Positions 5,451 through 6,672 of a stretch of DNA of 6,672 bases are shown here, in pieces (the first letter of the stretch is position 1; each line of letters opens with the position of its first letter). Origin of the DNA: Betaproteobacteria bacterium HGW-Betaproteobacteria-20 (GTDB lineage: Bacteria > Pseudomonadota > Gammaproteobacteria > Burkholderiales > Methylophilaceae); NCBI GenBank assembly GCA_002842195.1, contig PHCL01000075.1, forward strand, positions 1-6,672. The letters are read 5' to 3'. Below the pieces are notes generated by a model, which worked only from the letters and a program-made list of their open reading frames with translations, searched no databases and was not told the DNA's origin. The position numbers and the translations under genes are program-made.

Positions 5451-6672
5451 CCGATTTTTTAGCTAAAGCGGCAGCATGAATGGATTTGTTGATATACCAT
5501 TGTTGCCAAATTGAAATAATATTGTTCACGACCCAGTACAACACCAAACCAGCCGGAAAGAAAAAGAAGAATATGCTGAATACAACCGGCATCCAGGTCA
5601 TCACTTTAGCTTGAATTGGATCTGCCGGTTTAGGGTTAAGCCTGGTTTGAACAATCATGGATGCGCCCATGATTAAAGGCAGAATGTAGTAAGGGTCGAT
5701 GGCTGAAAGGTCTTGAATCCAGCCAAAAAACGGCGCATGGCGCAATTCTACTGAACCTAACAACATCCAATACAGCGAAATAAACACTGGAATCTGTATC
5801 AAAATAGGCAAGCAGCCACTCATCGGGTTAATTTTTTCAGTACGATAAAGCTCCATCATGGCTTGTTGCATTTTTTGGCGATCATCACCAAATTTTTGTT
5901 TCATTAACTCCAGGCGAGGTGCCAACTCACGCATTTGCGCCATTGATCTATAACTCTTGGCAGATAAGGGATAAAACGCGGCTTTAATCAATAAAGTGAG
6001 TAAAATAATGGCCACACCCCAGTTATTCACCAAACTGTGAATTTTGGAAAGCACCCAGAATAATGGGCTGGCAACAATTGTTAACCAACCGTAATCCACC
6101 GTGTACTCCAAGCCTGGCGCGGTTTCATTTAAATCATTCTTAGTTTGCGGTCCGGAAAACAAGCGTGCTGGAATGTTCAGACTCTCGCCTGGTGCAATGC
6201 TGGTTAATGTGCTTCTAGTACCGATTCTATACATATGCTCATTGAGCTTTTCAGTATAGAACTTACGCGCCAAACCTTCTTTAGGTATCCAGGCACTCAC
6301 AAAATAATGCTGTAGCAAGCCAACCCAACCATCATTTGAAACAACGCTAAGCGGCTCTTTAGCCATGTCCTTGAACGCCAGTTTTTTAAATTTAGTGGCT
6401 TCCGTATAATAAGAACCACCGGTAAAAGTAGGCATCAACGCAGAGCCTTGATTAGACTCATTATCATGCACGATCTGGTAATAAACTTCCGGCGTTATGG
6501 CAGCATCTGAGCCATTTTTAATCTCGTAATTTACATCAATTGCGTATTTATTACGGTGAAATGTATATATTTTATCAACCGTTACACCATTAGCAGCCCA
6601 GCTTAAACGCACTTCTAAGGTATCTTGTCCGGCCTGCATCTGGTAGCTGGTTTCCGACCAGGCGCGCTGCAG
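5437..6672 (-). CDS. yidC: Membrane protein insertase YidC, 5' end beyond the window
   Basis: The C-terminal 411 residues of the inner-membrane insertase that integrates and folds membrane proteins alone or with SecYEG. The frame stays open to the right edge, so the first transmembrane anchor and part of the periplasmic domain are missing, and the first methionine seen (codon at 6637-6639) is internal. Counting from that methionine, residues 1-180 are the end of the periplasmic beta-rich domain. Then come the conserved insertase core: a membrane segment about 186-226 containing [18 protein letters not shown], where the lysine probably stands for the conserved groove arginine; the cytoplasmic helical hairpin (235-270); [20 protein letters not shown] (271-290); and further segments near 312-332 and 346-376. 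The tail is short and basic (KKSGGKH). It is the promoter-proximal member of the pair with mnmE; the promoter lies outside the window. Confidence 0.97.
   Translation of the reverse strand: MQRAWSETSYQMQAGQDTLEVRLSWAANGVTVDKIYTFHRNKYAIDVNYEIKNGSDAAITPEVYYQIVHDNESNQGSALMPTFTGGSYYTEATKFKKLAFKDMAKEPLSVVSNDGWVGLLQHYFVSAWIPKEGLARKFYTEKLNEHMYRIGTRSTLTSIAPGESLNIPARLFSGPQTKNDLNETAPGLEYTVDYGWLTIVASPLFWVLSKIHSLVNNWGVAIILLTLLIKAAFYPLSAKSYRSMAQMRELAPRLELMKQKFGDDRQKMQQAMMELYRTEKINPMSGCLPILIQIPVFISLYWMLLGSVELRHAPFFGWIQDLSAIDPYYILPLIMGASMIVQTRLNPKPADPIQAKVMTWMPVVFSIFFFFFPAGLVLYWVVNNIISIWQQWYINKSIHAAALAKKSGGKH

Overview
The window reads as a chromosomal segment of a betaproteobacterium, most likely a methylotroph of the Methylophilaceae (Methylotenera/Methylophilus type). 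That placement is an inference from the style of the MnmE, YidC and DUF2853 proteins, the moderate G+C and the kinds of REP repeats present; no rRNA or other marker gene is in the window. The right half holds yidC (5' end beyond the window) followed by mnmE, both on the minus strand. This pair is part of the conserved rpmH-rnpA-yidD-yidC-mnmE block that usually lies near dnaA and oriC. A perfect 16-bp parS palindrome (3427-3442) agrees with an origin-proximal position.

Layout: 1-424 has no gene and holds REP-type palindromes plus a strong plus-strand terminator for a gene to the left of the window. 425-3346 (minus) is a single-chain MmeI-like Type IIG/IIL restriction-modification enzyme with nuclease, methyltransferase and target-recognition parts all recognisable. 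3347-3608 is a divergent intergenic region with the RM promoter, parS and a sigma70-type promoter for the next gene. 3609-3938 (plus) is a small DUF2853 protein. 3939-4076 holds a short REP and a bidirectional terminator. 4077-5450 (minus) is mnmE and 5437-6672 (minus) is yidC, which overlap by 14 bp and so are probably translationally coupled.

The most unusual content is in the RM gene. Its reading frame is open throughout, yet it contains two REP-type palindromic elements of two different families. One (1702-1776) lies in the methyltransferase domain between the NPPF motif and the FVSTNS segment. The other (734-807) lies directly after the FPWPE motif. Both are translated in frame and look like extra surface loops. 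Related elements crowd the DNA just downstream of the gene. The part of the gene encoding the target-recognition region is visibly AT-richer than the rest, as expected for a swapped specificity module.

Functionally the window combines genome defence (RM enzyme), chromosome segregation (parS), membrane-protein insertion (YidC) and tRNA wobble-uridine modification (MnmE), with one conserved protein of unknown function. I saw no tRNA, rRNA, CRISPR array, transposase or integrase. No multi-gene system new to me is present; the novelty lies in the REP-invaded RM gene beside parS.
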